DNA of 64,000 nt, from the NCBI RefSeq assembly GCF_023008405.1, contig NZ_CP095376.1, positions 1,946,001-2,010,000 on the forward strand. The letters run 5' to 3'. Source of the DNA: Amycolatopsis sp. FBCC-B4732 (GTDB lineage Bacteria > Actinomycetota > Actinomycetes > Mycobacteriales > Pseudonocardiaceae). Of the stretch, positions 18,478-29,082 are shown piece after piece. The notes under the pieces were generated by a model that saw only the letters and a list, made by a program, of their open reading frames with translations, was not told the origin of the DNA and searched no databases. Each line of letters starts with the position of its first letter. Within the stretch, counting starts at the first letter, position 1. Both the position numbers and the translations under genes were made by a program.

Positions 18478-19379
18478 GCGCCATCGACCCGAGGATCACC
18501 GTGGGCGTGGACGGCTCGGCGGGTTCCTCCGCGGCCGTCGTCTGGGCCGCGAAGCTCGCGTCCTTGCGGCACCTCGAGCTGAGGATCGTGCACGGCCTGC
18601 AGATCGCCGGTCTCTACTACGGCGGCGGGCTTTCCGGCGTCGGCGCGGCGACCTTGTTCGACGCGATCCGGGCCGACGCGGAAAAGCACCTCGCCGACGC
18701 CCGTGCCCTCGCGGCGGCGATCGACAAGGACCTGGCCGTCACGACCGACATGCCTGACGACCCCCCGGTTCCGCTGCTGATCGACGAGTCCCGCCACGCC
18801 CGGATGCTGGTCCTGGGCGCCACCGGCTCCGGCGGGTTCACCGGCATGCTGGTCGGCGGCACCGCCGGCACGGTCGCGGCGCACGGGCACTGCCCGGTCG
18901 TGGTCGTCCGCGGCCGCCGCCGCTCCGCGGTCGTCCCGGACTCGGGTCCGGTCGTCGTCGGCGTCGACGGCAGCCCGAACAGCGAGCAGGCCATTGGAGT
19001 CGCGTTCGAGGAAGCTTCGCTGCGGGGCGTGCCGCTGGTCGCGGCGCACGCCTGGAACGACGTCGCCTACGAGGACACCCGCGGCACGGCCCGGATCCTG
19101 ACCCAGCCGGCCACCCTCGAAGAAGACGAGGAGCGACTGCTGGTCCAGCGGCTCGCGGGCTGGCAGGAGAAGTACCCCGACGTCGAGATCCGCCGCCTGC
19201 TCGTCCGCGAGCGGGCCCGGCACGTCCTGCTCGAGGCGAGCGAGACCGCTCAGCTCGTGGTCGTCGGCAGCCGGGGCCGCGGTGGCTTCACCGGGATGCT
19301 GCTGGGTTCCACCAGCCAGGCGCTCGTCCAGCACGCCCAGTGCCCGGTGCTCGTGGTCCGCCCGGAGAAGAAGGCATGA
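18474..19379 (+). CDS. Universal stress protein, two USP domains
   Basis: The 301-residue tandem USP has nucleotide-binding patterns [15 protein letters not shown] (near 116-130; last residue G, not S/T) and a perfect [15 protein letters not shown] (near 264-278). The second domain contains the [11 protein letters not shown] segment shared by four USPs in this window, so these copies come from recent duplication. It is coupled by ATGA overlaps to the CBS gene before it and phosphoketolase after it. Confidence 0.93.
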   Translation: MSAIDPRITVGVDGSAGSSAAVVWAAKLASLRHLELRIVHGLQIAGLYYGGGLSGVGAATLFDAIRADAEKHLADARALAAAIDKDLAVTTDMPDDPPVPLLIDESRHARMLVLGATGSGGFTGMLVGGTAGTVAAHGHCPVVVVRGRRRSAVVPDSGPVVVGVDGSPNSEQAIGVAFEEASLRGVPLVAAHAWNDVAYEDTRGTARILTQPATLEEDEERLLVQRLAGWQEKYPDVEIRRLLVRERARHVLLEASETAQLVVVGSRGRGGFTGMLLGSTSQALVQHAQCPVLVVRPEKKA

Positions 19380-21721
19380 CCGCCGTCGAAGTGCGCCCGA
19401 CGGTGCTCGGCGGCACCGAGCTCGCCCAGGTCGACGCCCTCTGGCGGGCCGCGAACTACCTCGCGGCCGGCCAGATCTACCTGATGGCGAACCCGCTGCT
19501 GCGCGAGGAGTTGCGCCCCGAGCACGTCAAGCCGAGACTGCTCGGGCACTGGGGCACCTCGCCCGGCCTCAACTTCGTCTACGCCCACCTCAACCGGGCC
19601 ATCCTGGCTCACGACCTGAACGCCATGCTCGTCACCGGTCCCGGCCACGGCGGCCCGGCCCTGCTGGCCAACACGTGGCTGGAAGGCAGCTACACCGAAG
19701 CCTGGCCCGAGGTCACCAGGGACGCCGCCGGGATGGCGGAGCTGTTCAAGCAGTTCTCCTTCCCCGGTGGCGTGCCCAGCCACGTCGCGCCCCAGGTACC
19801 TGGCTCGATCCACGAAGGCGGCGAGCTGGGCTACTCGCTCGCGCACGCCTTCGGGGCCGCGTTCGACAACCCCGGGCTCCTGGTCGCGTGCGTCGTCGGC
19901 GACGGCGAAGCCGAAACCGGCCCGCTGGCGACGTCGTGGCACGCCAACAAGTTCCTCGACCCGGTCCGCGACGGCGCGGTGTTGCCGATCCTGCACCTCA
20001 ACGGGTACAAGATCGCCAACCCGACCGTGCTGTCACGCATCGCGTCGGCCGAGCTGGACGCTTTGCTGCGCGGCTACGGCTACGCGCCGATCTACGTCGA
20101 GGGCAGCGATCCGGAGGTGATGCACCAGGCGATGGCCGCGGCGCTCGACTCGGCGGTCGCCACCCTCGCCGAGCGGCGCGGGGTGTGGCCGGTGATCGTG
20201 CTGCGCAGCCCCAAGGGCTGGACCGGTCCGTCCGTTGTGGACGGACTGCCGGTCGAAGGCACGTGGCGCGCGCACCAGGTTCCGCTCGCGCAGGTCCGGC
20301 ACAACCCGGAACACCTGAAGCAGCTCGAGGACTGGCTGCTGTCGTACCGGCCGGCCGAGTTGTTCGACGAGGCCGGCCGCCCGGTCGCCGACGTCACCGC
20401 GCTGATCCCGGCGGGGGAGCGGCGGATGGGCGCGAACCCGAATGCCAACGGGGGTGTGCTCCTGCGGCCGCTCACGCTGCCGGACACCGCGTCCCACGCC
20501 GTGGCGGTCCCGGCTCCGGGCGCGACCGCGGCCGAGCCGACCCGCGTGCTGGGCCGGTTCCTGCGGGACGTGTTCGCGCTCAACGCCGACCGGGCGAACT
20601 TCCGCCTCTTCGGCCCCGACGAGACCGCGTCCAACCGGCTCGACGCGGTCTACGACGTCACCGCCAAGGAGTGGCAGGCCGCGATCGAGCCGGTCGACGA
20701 ACACCTCGCGCGGGACGGCCGCGTGCTCGAGGTGCTCTCGGAGCACCTGTGCCAGGGCTGGCTCGAGGGCTACCTGCTTTCGGGGCGGCACGGGCTCTTC
20801 TCCTGCTACGAGGCCTTCGTGCACATCGTCGACTCGATGGTGAACCAGCACATCAAGTGGCTGCGGGTGCACCGGCAGATCCCGTGGCGGCGCCCGGTGG
20901 CGTCGCTGAACTACCTGCTCACCTCACACGTGTGGCGGCAGGACCACAACGGCTTCTCCCACCAGGACCCGGGGTTCGTCGACCACGTCGCGAACAAGAG
21001 CTCCGAGGTCGTGCGCGTCTACTTCCCGCCGGACACCAACACGCTGCTGGAGGTCGCGGCGCACTGCCTGCGCAGCCGGGACTACGTGAACGTCGTCGTG
21101 GCCGGCAAGAACGACTCGCCGAACTGGCTCGACGCCGAGCAGGCCGCGCTGCACTGCGCGCGCGGGGTGAGCATCTGGGAGTGGGCCAGCACGCACACCG
21201 ACCGCGAACCGGACGTCGTCCTCGGCTGCGCGGGCGACGCCCCGACGCTGGAAGTCCTGGCGGCCGCCCGGATCCTGCGCACCGAACTGCCGGACCTGGC
21301 GGTGCGGGTGGTCAACGTCGTCGACCTGATGCGCCTGCAACCCGAGGCCGAACACCCGCACGGCTTGAACGACCGGGAGTACGACGCGCTGTTCACGCCG
21401 GACCGGCCGGTGATCTTCGCCTACCACGGCTACCCGTGGCTGATCCACCGGCTGGCCTACCGCCGAACCGGTCACCACGACCTCCACGTGCGCGGCTACA
21501 CCGAGCACGGCACGACGACGACGCCGTTCGACATGCTGGTGCTCAACCACATGGACCGGTTCCAGCTGGTGATCGACGTGATCGACCGGGTGCCGGGCCT
21601 GGTGGCGACGGCCGGGGTGCTGCGGCAGCGGATGACCGAAGCCCAGGGCCGGCACCGCCGCTGGATCCGCACCCACGGGGAGGACCTGCCCGAGGTCCGG
21701 CACTGGACCTGGGCGGGCTGA
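19376..21721 (+). CDS. xfp: Phosphoketolase
   Basis: The 781-residue enzyme splits xylulose-5-phosphate (and often fructose-6-phosphate) with phosphate to make acetyl phosphate plus a triose or tetrose phosphate, using thiamine diphosphate. [19 protein letters not shown] and [19 protein letters not shown] match the cofactor and substrate segments of the family, and the length is normal (about 790). With acetate kinase at 43038 it would give ATP without respiration. The ATG at 19376 overlaps the USP stop; the phosphate transporter follows after three bases. Confidence 0.96.
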   Translation: MTAVEVRPTVLGGTELAQVDALWRAANYLAAGQIYLMANPLLREELRPEHVKPRLLGHWGTSPGLNFVYAHLNRAILAHDLNAMLVTGPGHGGPALLANTWLEGSYTEAWPEVTRDAAGMAELFKQFSFPGGVPSHVAPQVPGSIHEGGELGYSLAHAFGAAFDNPGLLVACVVGDGEAETGPLATSWHANKFLDPVRDGAVLPILHLNGYKIANPTVLSRIASAELDALLRGYGYAPIYVEGSDPEVMHQAMAAALDSAVATLAERRGVWPVIVLRSPKGWTGPSVVDGLPVEGTWRAHQVPLAQVRHNPEHLKQLEDWLLSYRPAELFDEAGRPVADVTALIPAGERRMGANPNANGGVLLRPLTLPDTASHAVAVPAPGATAAEPTRVLGRFLRDVFALNADRANFRLFGPDETASNRLDAVYDVTAKEWQAAIEPVDEHLARDGRVLEVLSEHLCQGWLEGYLLSGRHGLFSCYEAFVHIVDSMVNQHIKWLRVHRQIPWRRPVASLNYLLTSHVWRQDHNGFSHQDPGFVDHVANKSSEVVRVYFPPDTNTLLEVAAHCLRSRDYVNVVVAGKNDSPNWLDAEQAALHCARGVSIWEWASTHTDREPDVVLGCAGDAPTLEVLAAARILRTELPDLAVRVVNVVDLMRLQPEAEHPHGLNDREYDALFTPDRPVIFAYHGYPWLIHRLAYRRTGHHDLHVRGYTEHGTTTTPFDMLVLNHMDRFQLVIDVIDRVPGLVATAGVLRQRMTEAQGRHRRWIRTHGEDLPEVRHWTWAG

Positions 21722-21724
21722 GGC

Positions 21725-22726
21725 GTGAGCGCCGCGGTCGCGCTGGCCGTGGCGGTCGCGATCACCCTGGTCTTCGACTTCACCAACGGGTTCCACGACT
21801 CGGCGAACTCGGTGGCCGCGCTGGTCGCGACCCGCGCGGCCACCCCGGGCGCGGCCTTGCTGCTGGCGGCCGCGTGCCACGTCGCGGGACCGCTGCTGGC
21901 CGGGACGACCGTCGCCGACACCGTCGGCGGGGTGGTCCGCCTGCCGGCCGCGGACGTGCTGCCCGCGGTCGGCGCGGCGGTCACCGCCGGGATCGCCTGG
22001 AACCTGCTCACCTGGTGGCGCGGGCTGCCGTCGAGCTCGTCCCACGCGCTGGTCGGCGGGCTGGTCGGGGCGAGCGGCTTCGCCGGCGTGCGGTGGGGCG
22101 GGGTAGCCGGGCTGCACGTCACCGGAGTGCTCGGCGTGCTGGCCGGCCTCGCCCTGTCACCGCTGCTCGGCGCCGGGCTGGGCGCGGCGGCCGACCGCCT
22201 GGCGCGCCGGGCCCTGCGCCGCGCCCGGCGGCGGGTGGACGTCGCGATCCGGCGCGCCGAGTGGGTGACCGCCGGCGCGCTGGCCTTCAGCCACGGCGCG
22301 AACGACGCCCAGAAGTCCATGGGCGTCATCACGCTGCTGCTGGTCGCGACCGGGCACCTCGGGGCTTTCGCGGTCCCGCTGTGGGTGAAGCTCGCGGCGG
22401 CGAGCGCACTGACGCTCGGCACCGCCTCCGGCGGCTGGCGGGTGGTGAAGACCGTCGGCCGCGGCATCTACCGGATGCGCCCGGTCGACGGCCTGGCGAC
22501 CCAAGGCGGCTCGGCCGCGGTGATCCTCGCCGCGGCCGGCGTGGGCGCCCCGGTCAGCACCACCCACGTCGTCGCCGCGTCCGTGGTCGGCGCCGGTGCC
22601 AGCCGCCACGCCCGCCACGTGCGGTGGTCCGTGGTCGGCGAGATCTGTTCCGCGTGGCTGGTCACCCTGCCGGCGTGCGCCGTGCTGGGTGCCGCCGCGC
22701 TCCCGCTCTGGAGGTGGTTCGCGTGA
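21725..22726 (+). CDS. PiT-family inorganic phosphate transporter
   Basis: The 333-residue membrane protein has the duplicated PiT signature: DFTNGFHDSANSVAALV near the start and SHGANDAQKSMGVI near 182-195. It is a low-affinity phosphate:cation symporter. It supplies the phosphate that phosphoketolase consumes, which suits its place in this operon. The GTG start lies three bases after the xfp stop, and its TGA overlaps the GTG of the next gene. Confidence 0.92.
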   Translation: MSAAVALAVAVAITLVFDFTNGFHDSANSVAALVATRAATPGAALLLAAACHVAGPLLAGTTVADTVGGVVRLPAADVLPAVGAAVTAGIAWNLLTWWRGLPSSSSHALVGGLVGASGFAGVRWGGVAGLHVTGVLGVLAGLALSPLLGAGLGAAADRLARRALRRARRRVDVAIRRAEWVTAGALAFSHGANDAQKSMGVITLLLVATGHLGAFAVPLWVKLAAASALTLGTASGGWRVVKTVGRGIYRMRPVDGLATQGGSAAVILAAAGVGAPVSTTHVVAASVVGAGASRHARHVRWSVVGEICSAWLVTLPACAVLGAAALPLWRWFA

Positions 22727-23328
22727 GGCTCCCGAAGACGTGGTTCCTGCCGCACAACCCGGACGTGCTGGGGTTGCTCCGGGACCAGGCGAGCACGGTC
22801 AGCGAGGTGATGACCGCGCTGGCGGGCTGGGCCCGCGGCGAGCCGACCGGCGGGGAACTGCACACGCCGTTGCTGGTTCAGTCGGCCGAACGCCGTGAGG
22901 TGCTGATGGCGGTCCGGGAGGCGTTCAGCACGCCGCTGGAGGCCGAGGACGTGTTCGAACTCGCGGAACGGCTGGGCGAAATCGCCGAAGCGGCTTACAT
23001 GCTGGTCCGCGAATCCGATTTGTCGCGGACGCCACCGGACGACCACTTGAGCGCGATGGTGCTGACGTCGGTGACCGCGTTCGACATGCTGCACGAAGCG
23101 CTCGACGCGTTGCCCGCGGCGAGCGCGGCGGCAGCGGCCGACACGGCTGTGTCCTCTTTGGACGCCGCGGAACACGCTTACCGCCGGGCGATCGCGGGCC
23201 TGGAGACCGAGCCGGACTCGCGCCGGGAGATGCGGCTGCGGGAGCTCTACCGCCGGGCCGAGCACCTCGCATCGGCTGTGCAACGATTGGGGCGTCGCAC
23301 CTGGTACGCCGTTTGCAAGATCTCCTGA
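22723..23328 (+). CDS. PhoU-like (DUF47) partner of the phosphate transporter
   Basis: The 201-residue all-helical protein resembles DUF47/PhoU-like proteins, which usually sit behind PiT genes and are thought to control them. The GTGA overlap with the transporter supports that pairing. Its helices carry many acidic residues (VFELAERLGEIAEAAYML), as expected for a metal-binding PhoU fold. It ends the operon; the next gene begins 80 bp later. Confidence 0.8.
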   Translation: MRLPKTWFLPHNPDVLGLLRDQASTVSEVMTALAGWARGEPTGGELHTPLLVQSAERREVLMAVREAFSTPLEAEDVFELAERLGEIAEAAYMLVRESDLSRTPPDDHLSAMVLTSVTAFDMLHEALDALPAASAAAAADTAVSSLDAAEHAYRRAIAGLETEPDSRREMRLRELYRRAEHLASAVQRLGRRTWYAVCKIS

Positions 23329-23408
23329 AACATCCGGTGGACGATTCACTTAAATGACGGTCGCCGCGGCTTGACCGCCACCCGGTAGGGGGCGGGACAC
23401 TGTTTCGC

Positions 23409-25100
23409 GTGAATGGGACGGGCAAAGAGCAGGACCGGCTGACGTTCCCGGACCTGCCGAGGATGGAACTGGACCAGCTGCTGGGTCAGCTCGTGGAGCG
23501 GGCCCAGGAGGTCATGGGTACTCAGGGCCGCCTGCGCGGCCTGCTGCACGCGAGCCAGATGGTGACCGGCGACCTCGCGCTGCCCACGTTGCTGCGCCGC
23601 ATCGTCGAGGCGGCCCGGGAGCTGCTGGGTGCGCGGTACGCGGCACTCGGCGTGATCGGGCCGGACGGGCAGCTCGCCGAGTTCGTCCACGTCGGCATGG
23701 ACGACGAGACGGTCGCCAGGGTCGGGCAGCTCCCCGAGGGAAAGGGGCTGCTCGGAGCCGTGGTGGAGGACCCGCGGCCGATCCGGCTCGCGAACATCAC
23801 CGACGACCCGCGCTCGTCCGGGTTCCCCGGCGAGCACCCGCCGATGCGCAGCTTCCTCGGCGTGCCGATCCGGGTCCGCGGGGTCGTGTTCGGGAACCTC
23901 TACCTCACCGAGTGCCGGCACGGTGAGTTCACCGCGGAAGACGAGCAGCTGGCGCTCGCGCTGGCGGCGACCGCGGGCCAGGCCATCGACAACGCGCGGC
24001 TCTACGAGACCGCGCGCAAGCAGCAGGAGTGGCTGGGGGCGTCGGGGGCGATCATGCGCGAGCTGCTCGCGACCCGGTCCGGGCGGCCGCTGGAGCTGAT
24101 CGCCGAGCACACCCTCGACCTCGCGGACGCCGATCTGGTCACCGTGGTGCGACCCGACGCCGATCGGCTGCGCATCGAAGTCGCGGTCGGCCTCGGCGCC
24201 GACGAGCTGGTCGGACGCCAGGTCGAGCGCACCGGAACGATGTCCGGGCAGGTGTTCACCACGGGCGCGCCGGTGCTGGGGTCGTGGGTCGACCGGCAGG
24301 GCATGCCGGACGCGCCCCCCGCGCTGCGCACCGACCTCGACGCCGTGCTGGTGGTCCCGCTGACCGGGGCCGGGCAGGTGAACGGTGTGCTCACGGCGGC
24401 CAGGAAGATCGGCAGGCCGAGCTTCACGGGTGACGACCTGGAGATGGCGGCCGGCTTCGCGAGCCAGGCCTCGGTGGCGATCGAGCTGGCGGACGCCCGC
24501 GCGGAGCAGCAGCGCAACGAGCTGTACGACGAACGCGACCGGATCGCGGCGGAGCTGCACAGCCAGGTGGTCCAGCGGTTGTACGGGATCGGGCTTTCGC
24601 TGCAGACGACCGCGGGCGCGGCGCGATCGGAGGCGGTGGCGCGCCGGGTCCGCACGGCGATCGCCGACCTCGACGCGGTGATCGCGCAGATCCGCGACAC
24701 GGTCTTCCAGCTGGACGATGTGCTGCCGCGGTCCTCGACCAGCGTGCACGACCGTGTCCTGGAGGTGCTGTCGGAGCTGGGGGACGAGCTCGGCCTCACG
24801 GCGTCGACGGAGTTTTCCGGCAAGCTGGACGCGATCTCCCCGCCGGACCTGGCCGACGAGCTGGTGACGGCGTTGCGGGAGGGTCTGACGCTGATCGCCC
24901 GCAGCACCGGCGCCGGGTCGGTGCGGGTGGCGGTGCGGTCGGGGGCGGAGAGGCTGAGCGTGGTGCTGGCGCACGACGGCAGCCCGTCGAGCGCGCCACC
25001 GGAGGAGGAGCTCGCGCGGATCGCCGACTCGGCACGGCGGCGCGGCGGGGTTTCGGAGGTGCACGAACGCGAGCTGACCTGGTGGGTGCCGATCCCGTAG
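23409..25100 (+). CDS. GAF-GAF sensor kinase of the DosS/DosT family, degenerate ATPase domain
   Basis: The 563-residue protein has two GAF domains (about 45-190 and 215-360), a HisKA_3 region with H384 (AAELHSQVVQRLYG) and a C-terminal ATPase-like domain. H143 (GEHPPM) aligns with the heme ligand H149 of M. tuberculosis DosS, so it probably binds heme. G81 takes the place of DosS E87, as in DosT. The C-terminal domain has lost the N-box asparagine (REGLTLIARSTG against [12 protein letters not shown] in the kinase at 37915) and the DxGxG loop (reads AHDGSP). It may therefore not bind ATP. GTG 23409 is the start; the next gene is ctaD. Confidence 0.85.
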   Translation: MNGTGKEQDRLTFPDLPRMELDQLLGQLVERAQEVMGTQGRLRGLLHASQMVTGDLALPTLLRRIVEAARELLGARYAALGVIGPDGQLAEFVHVGMDDETVARVGQLPEGKGLLGAVVEDPRPIRLANITDDPRSSGFPGEHPPMRSFLGVPIRVRGVVFGNLYLTECRHGEFTAEDEQLALALAATAGQAIDNARLYETARKQQEWLGASGAIMRELLATRSGRPLELIAEHTLDLADADLVTVVRPDADRLRIEVAVGLGADELVGRQVERTGTMSGQVFTTGAPVLGSWVDRQGMPDAPPALRTDLDAVLVVPLTGAGQVNGVLTAARKIGRPSFTGDDLEMAAGFASQASVAIELADARAEQQRNELYDERDRIAAELHSQVVQRLYGIGLSLQTTAGAARSEAVARRVRTAIADLDAVIAQIRDTVFQLDDVLPRSSTSVHDRVLEVLSELGDELGLTASTEFSGKLDAISPPDLADELVTALREGLTLIARSTGAGSVRVAVRSGAERLSVVLAHDGSPSSAPPEEELARIADSARRRGGVSEVHERELTWWVPIP

Positions 25101-25141
25101 CGCGGGAGCGCGGGCGTTCCGCTTCCGCTGGACCGGAACGG

Positions 25142-25176
25142 AGGACTTCGGTCGCGTCCGCGGGGACTTTCGTCCC
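25142..25176. promoter_or_regulatory. Pair of DosR-like boxes
   Basis: AGGACTTCGGTCGC (25142-25155) and GGGACTTTCGTCCC (25163-25176) have centres 21 bp apart. The second is one base from the DosR consensus. They precede the cytochrome oxidase gene at 25242. Confidence 0.7.
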
Positions 25177-25241
25177 TAAGCGGAGCAACGGCTTTCACGA
25201 TCGACTGTGTCCCGGCCAGTACCCGGGAGACAGGAGTTTTC

Positions 25242-26954
25242 GTGGCGGCGATCGTTCCCGAGCCGATTGTCCTGCACCCGGCGCCGGCCCGGAGGCAGCT
25301 CAAAGGGGCCTGGCTGCTCCAGGTCTTCCGCACGACCGATCACAAGCAGATCGGCGTCATGTACCTGGTCACCACCTTCGGGTTCTTCCTGATCGGCGGG
25401 GCGATGGCGATGCTGATCCGCTCCGAGCTGGCCCGGCCGGGCTTGCAGTTCCTCTCGCAGGAGCAGTACAACCAGCTGTTCACCATGCACGGCACGGTGA
25501 TGCTGCTGCTGTACGCGACGCCGAGCGTGTTCGGGTTCGCGAACTTCGTGCTGCCGCTGCAGATCGGCTCGCCGGACGTGGCGTTCCCCCGGCTGAACGC
25601 GTTCTCCTTCTGGCTGTTCCTCTTCGGCGGGCTGCTCATGCTGTCGGGGTTCCTCGTCCCCGGTGGCGCCGCCGACTTCGGCTGGTTCGCCTACACCCCG
25701 CTCTCCGACGCCATCCACTCACCGGGCGTCGGCGCCAACCTCTGGATCGTCGGCGTCGCGGTCGGCGGCCTGGGCACCATCCTCGGCGCGGTCAACATGG
25801 TCACCACCATCGTCTGCCTGCGCGCACCCGGCATGACGATGTGGCGGATGCCGATCTTCACCTGGAACATCCTCGTCACCAGCATCCTGGTGCTGATCGT
25901 GTTCCCGGTCCTCACCGCGGCCGGCTTCGGCCTGCTCGCCGACCGGCTCATCGGAGCCCACGTGTTCGACCCGGCCAACGGCGGCGCCGTGCTGTGGCAG
26001 CACCTGTTCTGGTTCTTCGGCCACCCCGAGGTCTACATCCTGGCGCTGCCCTTCTTCGGTGTCGTCTCGGAGATCCTGCCGGTGTTCTCCCGCAAACCGT
26101 TGTTCGGCTACCGGAGCCTGGTCTGGGCGACGCTGTCCATCGCGGCCCTGTCGGTCGCGGTGTGGGCGCACCACATGTACGCCACCGGCGCCGTGCTCCT
26201 GCCGTTCTTCTCGTTCATGACGTTCCTCGTCGCGGTGCCGACCGGGGTGAAGTTCTTCAACTGGATCGGCACCATGTGGAAGGGGCAGCTGAGCTTCGAG
26301 TCCCCGATGCTGTTCTCGACCGGGTTCCTGGTCACCTTCCTCTTCGGTGGCCTGTCCGGCGTGCTGCTGGCGGCACCGGCACTGGACTTCCACGTGTCCG
26401 ACACCTACTTCGTCGTCGCGCACTTCCACTACGTGCTCTACGGCACCATCGTGTTCGCCACCTTCGCCGGCATCTACTTCTGGTTCCCGAAGATCACCGG
26501 CCGGATGCTGGACGAAGGCCTGGCCCGCTGGCACTTCTGGACCACCTTCCTCGGCTTCCACACGACGTTCCTGGTCCAGCACTGGCTCGGCAACGAAGGC
26601 ATGCCCCGCCGCTACGCCGACTACCTGAGCACCGACGGCTTCACCACGCTGAACACGATCTCGACGATCGGCGCGTACCTGCTTGGGGCCTCGGTGCTGC
26701 CGTTCCTGTGGAACGTGGTCAAGAGCTACCGCTACGGCGAGATCGTCACGGTGGACGACCCGTGGGGCTACGGCAACTCGCTCGAATGGGCCACCACCTG
26801 CCCGCCACCGCGGCACAACTTCACCGAGCTGCCCCGGATCCGTTCCGAGCGGCCGGCGTTCGAGCTGCACTACCCGCACCTGATCGAACGCCTCCGCACC
26901 GAAGGCGACATCACCTTCACCGGCAAACCCAAATCCCGCGGCGGTGCGGGGTGA
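25242..26954 (+). CDS. ctaD: Cytochrome c oxidase subunit I
   Basis: This 570-residue heme-copper oxidase subunit has about 12 transmembrane helices. [10 protein letters not shown] holds the CuB ligand H261 and cross-linked tyrosine Y265; WAHHMY gives the other CuB histidines; HFHYVLYG gives the heme ligands. No subunit II, III or IV gene lies beside it, so it must pair with subunits encoded elsewhere. The two boxes suggest a hypoxia-induced version of the catalytic subunit. GTG 25242 follows GACAGGAGTTTTC. Confidence 0.95.
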   Translation: MAAIVPEPIVLHPAPARRQLKGAWLLQVFRTTDHKQIGVMYLVTTFGFFLIGGAMAMLIRSELARPGLQFLSQEQYNQLFTMHGTVMLLLYATPSVFGFANFVLPLQIGSPDVAFPRLNAFSFWLFLFGGLLMLSGFLVPGGAADFGWFAYTPLSDAIHSPGVGANLWIVGVAVGGLGTILGAVNMVTTIVCLRAPGMTMWRMPIFTWNILVTSILVLIVFPVLTAAGFGLLADRLIGAHVFDPANGGAVLWQHLFWFFGHPEVYILALPFFGVVSEILPVFSRKPLFGYRSLVWATLSIAALSVAVWAHHMYATGAVLLPFFSFMTFLVAVPTGVKFFNWIGTMWKGQLSFESPMLFSTGFLVTFLFGGLSGVLLAAPALDFHVSDTYFVVAHFHYVLYGTIVFATFAGIYFWFPKITGRMLDEGLARWHFWTTFLGFHTTFLVQHWLGNEGMPRRYADYLSTDGFTTLNTISTIGAYLLGASVLPFLWNVVKSYRYGEIVTVDDPWGYGNSLEWATTCPPPRHNFTELPRIRSERPAFELHYPHLIERLRTEGDITFTGKPKSRGGAG

Positions 26955-26961
26955 CTCGCGC

Positions 26962-27933
26962 TCAGCCGCGCGTCATGGCGGCCGAGACGGTCCAGAGGCG
27001 CTCGGCCGCGGCGGGGTCGAGCGCCCACTGCTTCACACCGTGCGGGTGGTCGGCGAGCTGGGCGTCGTTGGCCACGGTGTACGCCTCCTGCCCGTCGTCG
27101 AGGTAGTGGCCGCCGGTCCGGGCGAACTGCGGGGCGACGGCGGCCACGATGCTCGTCGCGGCGCCTTGCCCGACGGTCTTGTAGGCGAAGACGCCGGCGG
27201 CTTCGGCCGCGGCGAGGGAATTCTTCTGCGCCTGGGTGAAGTTCCGCTGCAGCCCGGTCGCGACGCCGCCGGGGTTCACGGCGTTGGCGAAGATGCCATC
27301 GGGCGCCCAGCGGCGGGTCGCCTCGACCGCGAACAGGGAGTTCGCCGTCTTCGACTGCGCGTACGCGATCTGCGGGTCGTAGGCGCGGCGCCGGAAGTGC
27401 AGGTCGGCGAAGTCGATTCCGGCGCGCATGTGCGCGGTGGAGCTGACCGACACGATCCGCGCTTCGCCGCGGTCGGCGGCCCCGCGGGCGAGCGCGCCGT
27501 GCAGCCCGGTGGCCAGTGCGAAGTGGCCGAGGTGGTTCGTCGCGAACTGCAGCTCCCACCCCTGCGCCGTGTGGGCCGGCCCGCCGGTGACGAGACCGGC
27601 GTTGGCGACGAGCAGGTGCAGCGGGCCCTCCCACCCCTCGGTGAAGCGCCGGACGGACGGCGGATCGGCGAGGTCGAGCGGGGAGACGCGGGGGCGGTGC
27701 GCGGTGCCCGCGTCCGCGATGGTGGTGGCGACGGCCTCGCCGGCGGCGGTGTTCCGGACGGCGAGGGTCACCTCGGCGCCGGCCGCGGCCAGCGCCCGGG
27801 CCGTCTCGGCGCCGATACCGGAGGACGCCCCGGTCACGATCACCCGCACGCCGGCGAGGCCGACCCCGGCCAGCACGTCGTCCGCGGTCGAGGAGGCGGA
27901 GAAAGGCGTGGTGATGAGCTGTCGCGAGGTCAT
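26962..27933 (-). CDS. Short-chain dehydrogenase/reductase
   Basis: The 323-residue NAD(P)-dependent oxidoreductase has the cofactor motif TGASSGIG (34-41), NAG in VANAGLVT, the catalytic serine in IVSVSS and the active-site YAQSK. The length and C-terminal half resemble retinol-dehydrogenase/protochlorophyllide-reductase-like SDRs; the substrate is unknown. The ATG at 27933 follows CGACAGCTC-type sequence with a weak ribosome site. It is divergent from a TetR gene 63 bp away, which probably represses it. It ends just beyond ctaD, convergently. Confidence 0.88.
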   Translation of the reverse strand: MTSRQLITTPFSASSTADDVLAGVGLAGVRVIVTGASSGIGAETARALAAAGAEVTLAVRNTAAGEAVATTIADAGTAHRPRVSPLDLADPPSVRRFTEGWEGPLHLLVANAGLVTGGPAHTAQGWELQFATNHLGHFALATGLHGALARGAADRGEARIVSVSSTAHMRAGIDFADLHFRRRAYDPQIAYAQSKTANSLFAVEATRRWAPDGIFANAVNPGGVATGLQRNFTQAQKNSLAAAEAAGVFAYKTVGQGAATSIVAAVAPQFARTGGHYLDDGQEAYTVANDAQLADHPHGVKQWALDPAAAERLWTVSAAMTRG

Positions 27934-27996
27934 GGCTCGAACTATACAGACTCGACAGAAGTTGTTCAGTAAGTCGGCGACGCGTACGGTAGCGGG
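27934..27996. promoter_or_regulatory. Divergent SDR/TetR promoter region
   Basis: This is a notably AT-rich island for this window. It includes ACTATACAGACTCGACAG and TTGTTCAGTAAG. On the minus strand GTATAGTT is a plausible -10 element for the SDR gene. The TetR operator must lie here, but I cannot see a clean palindrome. Confidence 0.4.
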
Positions 27997-28551
27997 ATGA
28001 CCGAGACGTCGAAGGTCGCCGAGCCGGCCCGTCGCGACGCGGTGCTCGAGTCGGCGCTGCTGACGTTCGCCCGGCACGGCTACCGGAAGACCGCCATGGA
28101 GGAGATCGCGCGCACCGCCCGCATCTCCCGCCCCGGCCTGTACTTCCTGTTCGACTCCAAGCAAGTGCTGTTCCGCGCCGCGGTGACGCGGGCGCTCGAG
28201 CAGGACCTCGCCGCCGCCGCACGGCTCCTCGCCGACACCGGCAGGCCGTTGCGCGAACGCCTCGTCGACGCGTTCGACCAGTGGGCGGGCCGCTACGTCG
28301 GCCCGCTGGCCCGGGACATCCCGAGCGTCATCGAGCAGAACCCGGACCTGCTCGGCGAGATCGTCCGGACCGCTCCGAAGCGCTTCGAGCAGCTCGTCAC
28401 GAGCGCGCTCGCCGCGGCGCCGGGGCAGGCGCCGGCGAGCGCGGTCGCGCAGACGTTGATCAGCGTGTCGGCCGGGCTGAAGCACCAGGTGGAGACCCGC
28501 GAGGCGTACCTCGCGCGCTTCACCACCGCGGTCGGCCTCCTGGTCACCTGA
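27997..28551 (+). CDS. TetR-family regulator
   Basis: The 184-residue protein has a classic N-terminal helix-turn-helix (TFARHGYRKTAMEEIARTA, then RISRPGLYFLFDSKQVLF, residues about 24-62). The variable C-terminal ligand domain has no recognisable binding signature. The gene is divergent from the SDR, the usual arrangement for a repressor controlling its own neighbour. No DosR-like box was seen here, so this pair looks independent of the rest of the island. Confidence 0.9.
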   Translation: MTETSKVAEPARRDAVLESALLTFARHGYRKTAMEEIARTARISRPGLYFLFDSKQVLFRAAVTRALEQDLAAAARLLADTGRPLRERLVDAFDQWAGRYVGPLARDIPSVIEQNPDLLGEIVRTAPKRFEQLVTSALAAAPGQAPASAVAQTLISVSAGLKHQVETREAYLARFTTAVGLLVT

Positions 28552-28572
28552 CGAGCGCTCCGCGGCGCGGGA

Positions 28573-29046
28573 TCAGTGGATCCGGTACGGCTGGACGATC
28601 GCGGTCCGCCAGGCGCCGGGGTCCGGTCGCGCGCCCGGCGACGTCAGGTAGACCTCCCACGCCGCACCGGCGAGCTCACCGTCGTGCTCGTGCACCCAGC
28701 AGGCGAGCGCGCCGTACGCGGGCTCGATCGTGTCGTAGGACCCGGTGTGGACCGTCTCCACGACGGGGCCGCCGGGCAGCGTCGACGGGCCGACACCATC
28801 GGCCGGCTCGATGACGGTGGTGACCGGGAAGCCCGCTTCGACGTGGAACCGACCCTCGGCCTCACGGTGGTGGTAGCGGGCGAACGGCGGACCCGACGGC
28901 ACCGAGCCCTGCGCGGCCAGCACCTTGGCGATCGCACCGTATTGCCGCTCGAGCCAGGCCGCGATTTCCGAGACGTCGAGATCGGCCTCGGCCACCGCGG
29001 TCGGCTGTTCGTTGCGGTTACGGACCTGGATTTCGTAGGTCTGCAT
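28573..29046 (-). CDS. GyrI-like effector-binding protein
   Basis: The 157-residue protein is a stand-alone GyrI-like/AraC effector-binding domain (SOUL/BRL fold). It has GGPVVETVHTGSYDTIEPAY followed by W-V-x-E-H and a final EVYLTSPG segment with the expected acidic residue. Such domains bind small hydrophobic or cationic drugs, or hydrolyse some. The ATG at 29046 follows CCGGGAAGC. A pair of DosR-like boxes lies 37-72 bp upstream. Confidence 0.82.
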   Translation of the reverse strand: MQTYEIQVRNRNEQPTAVAEADLDVSEIAAWLERQYGAIAKVLAAQGSVPSGPPFARYHHREAEGRFHVEAGFPVTTVIEPADGVGPSTLPGGPVVETVHTGSYDTIEPAYGALACWVHEHDGELAGAAWEVYLTSPGARPDPGAWRTAIVQPYRIH

Positions 29047-29082
29047 CCGGGTAGCTTCCCGGTGGTGGCGCAGCCGCGGCGA

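Noticed and set aside
23391..23404. GGCGGGACACTG before the first sensor kinase as a regulator box
   Set aside because: Only one half-site matches and no paired box is present.
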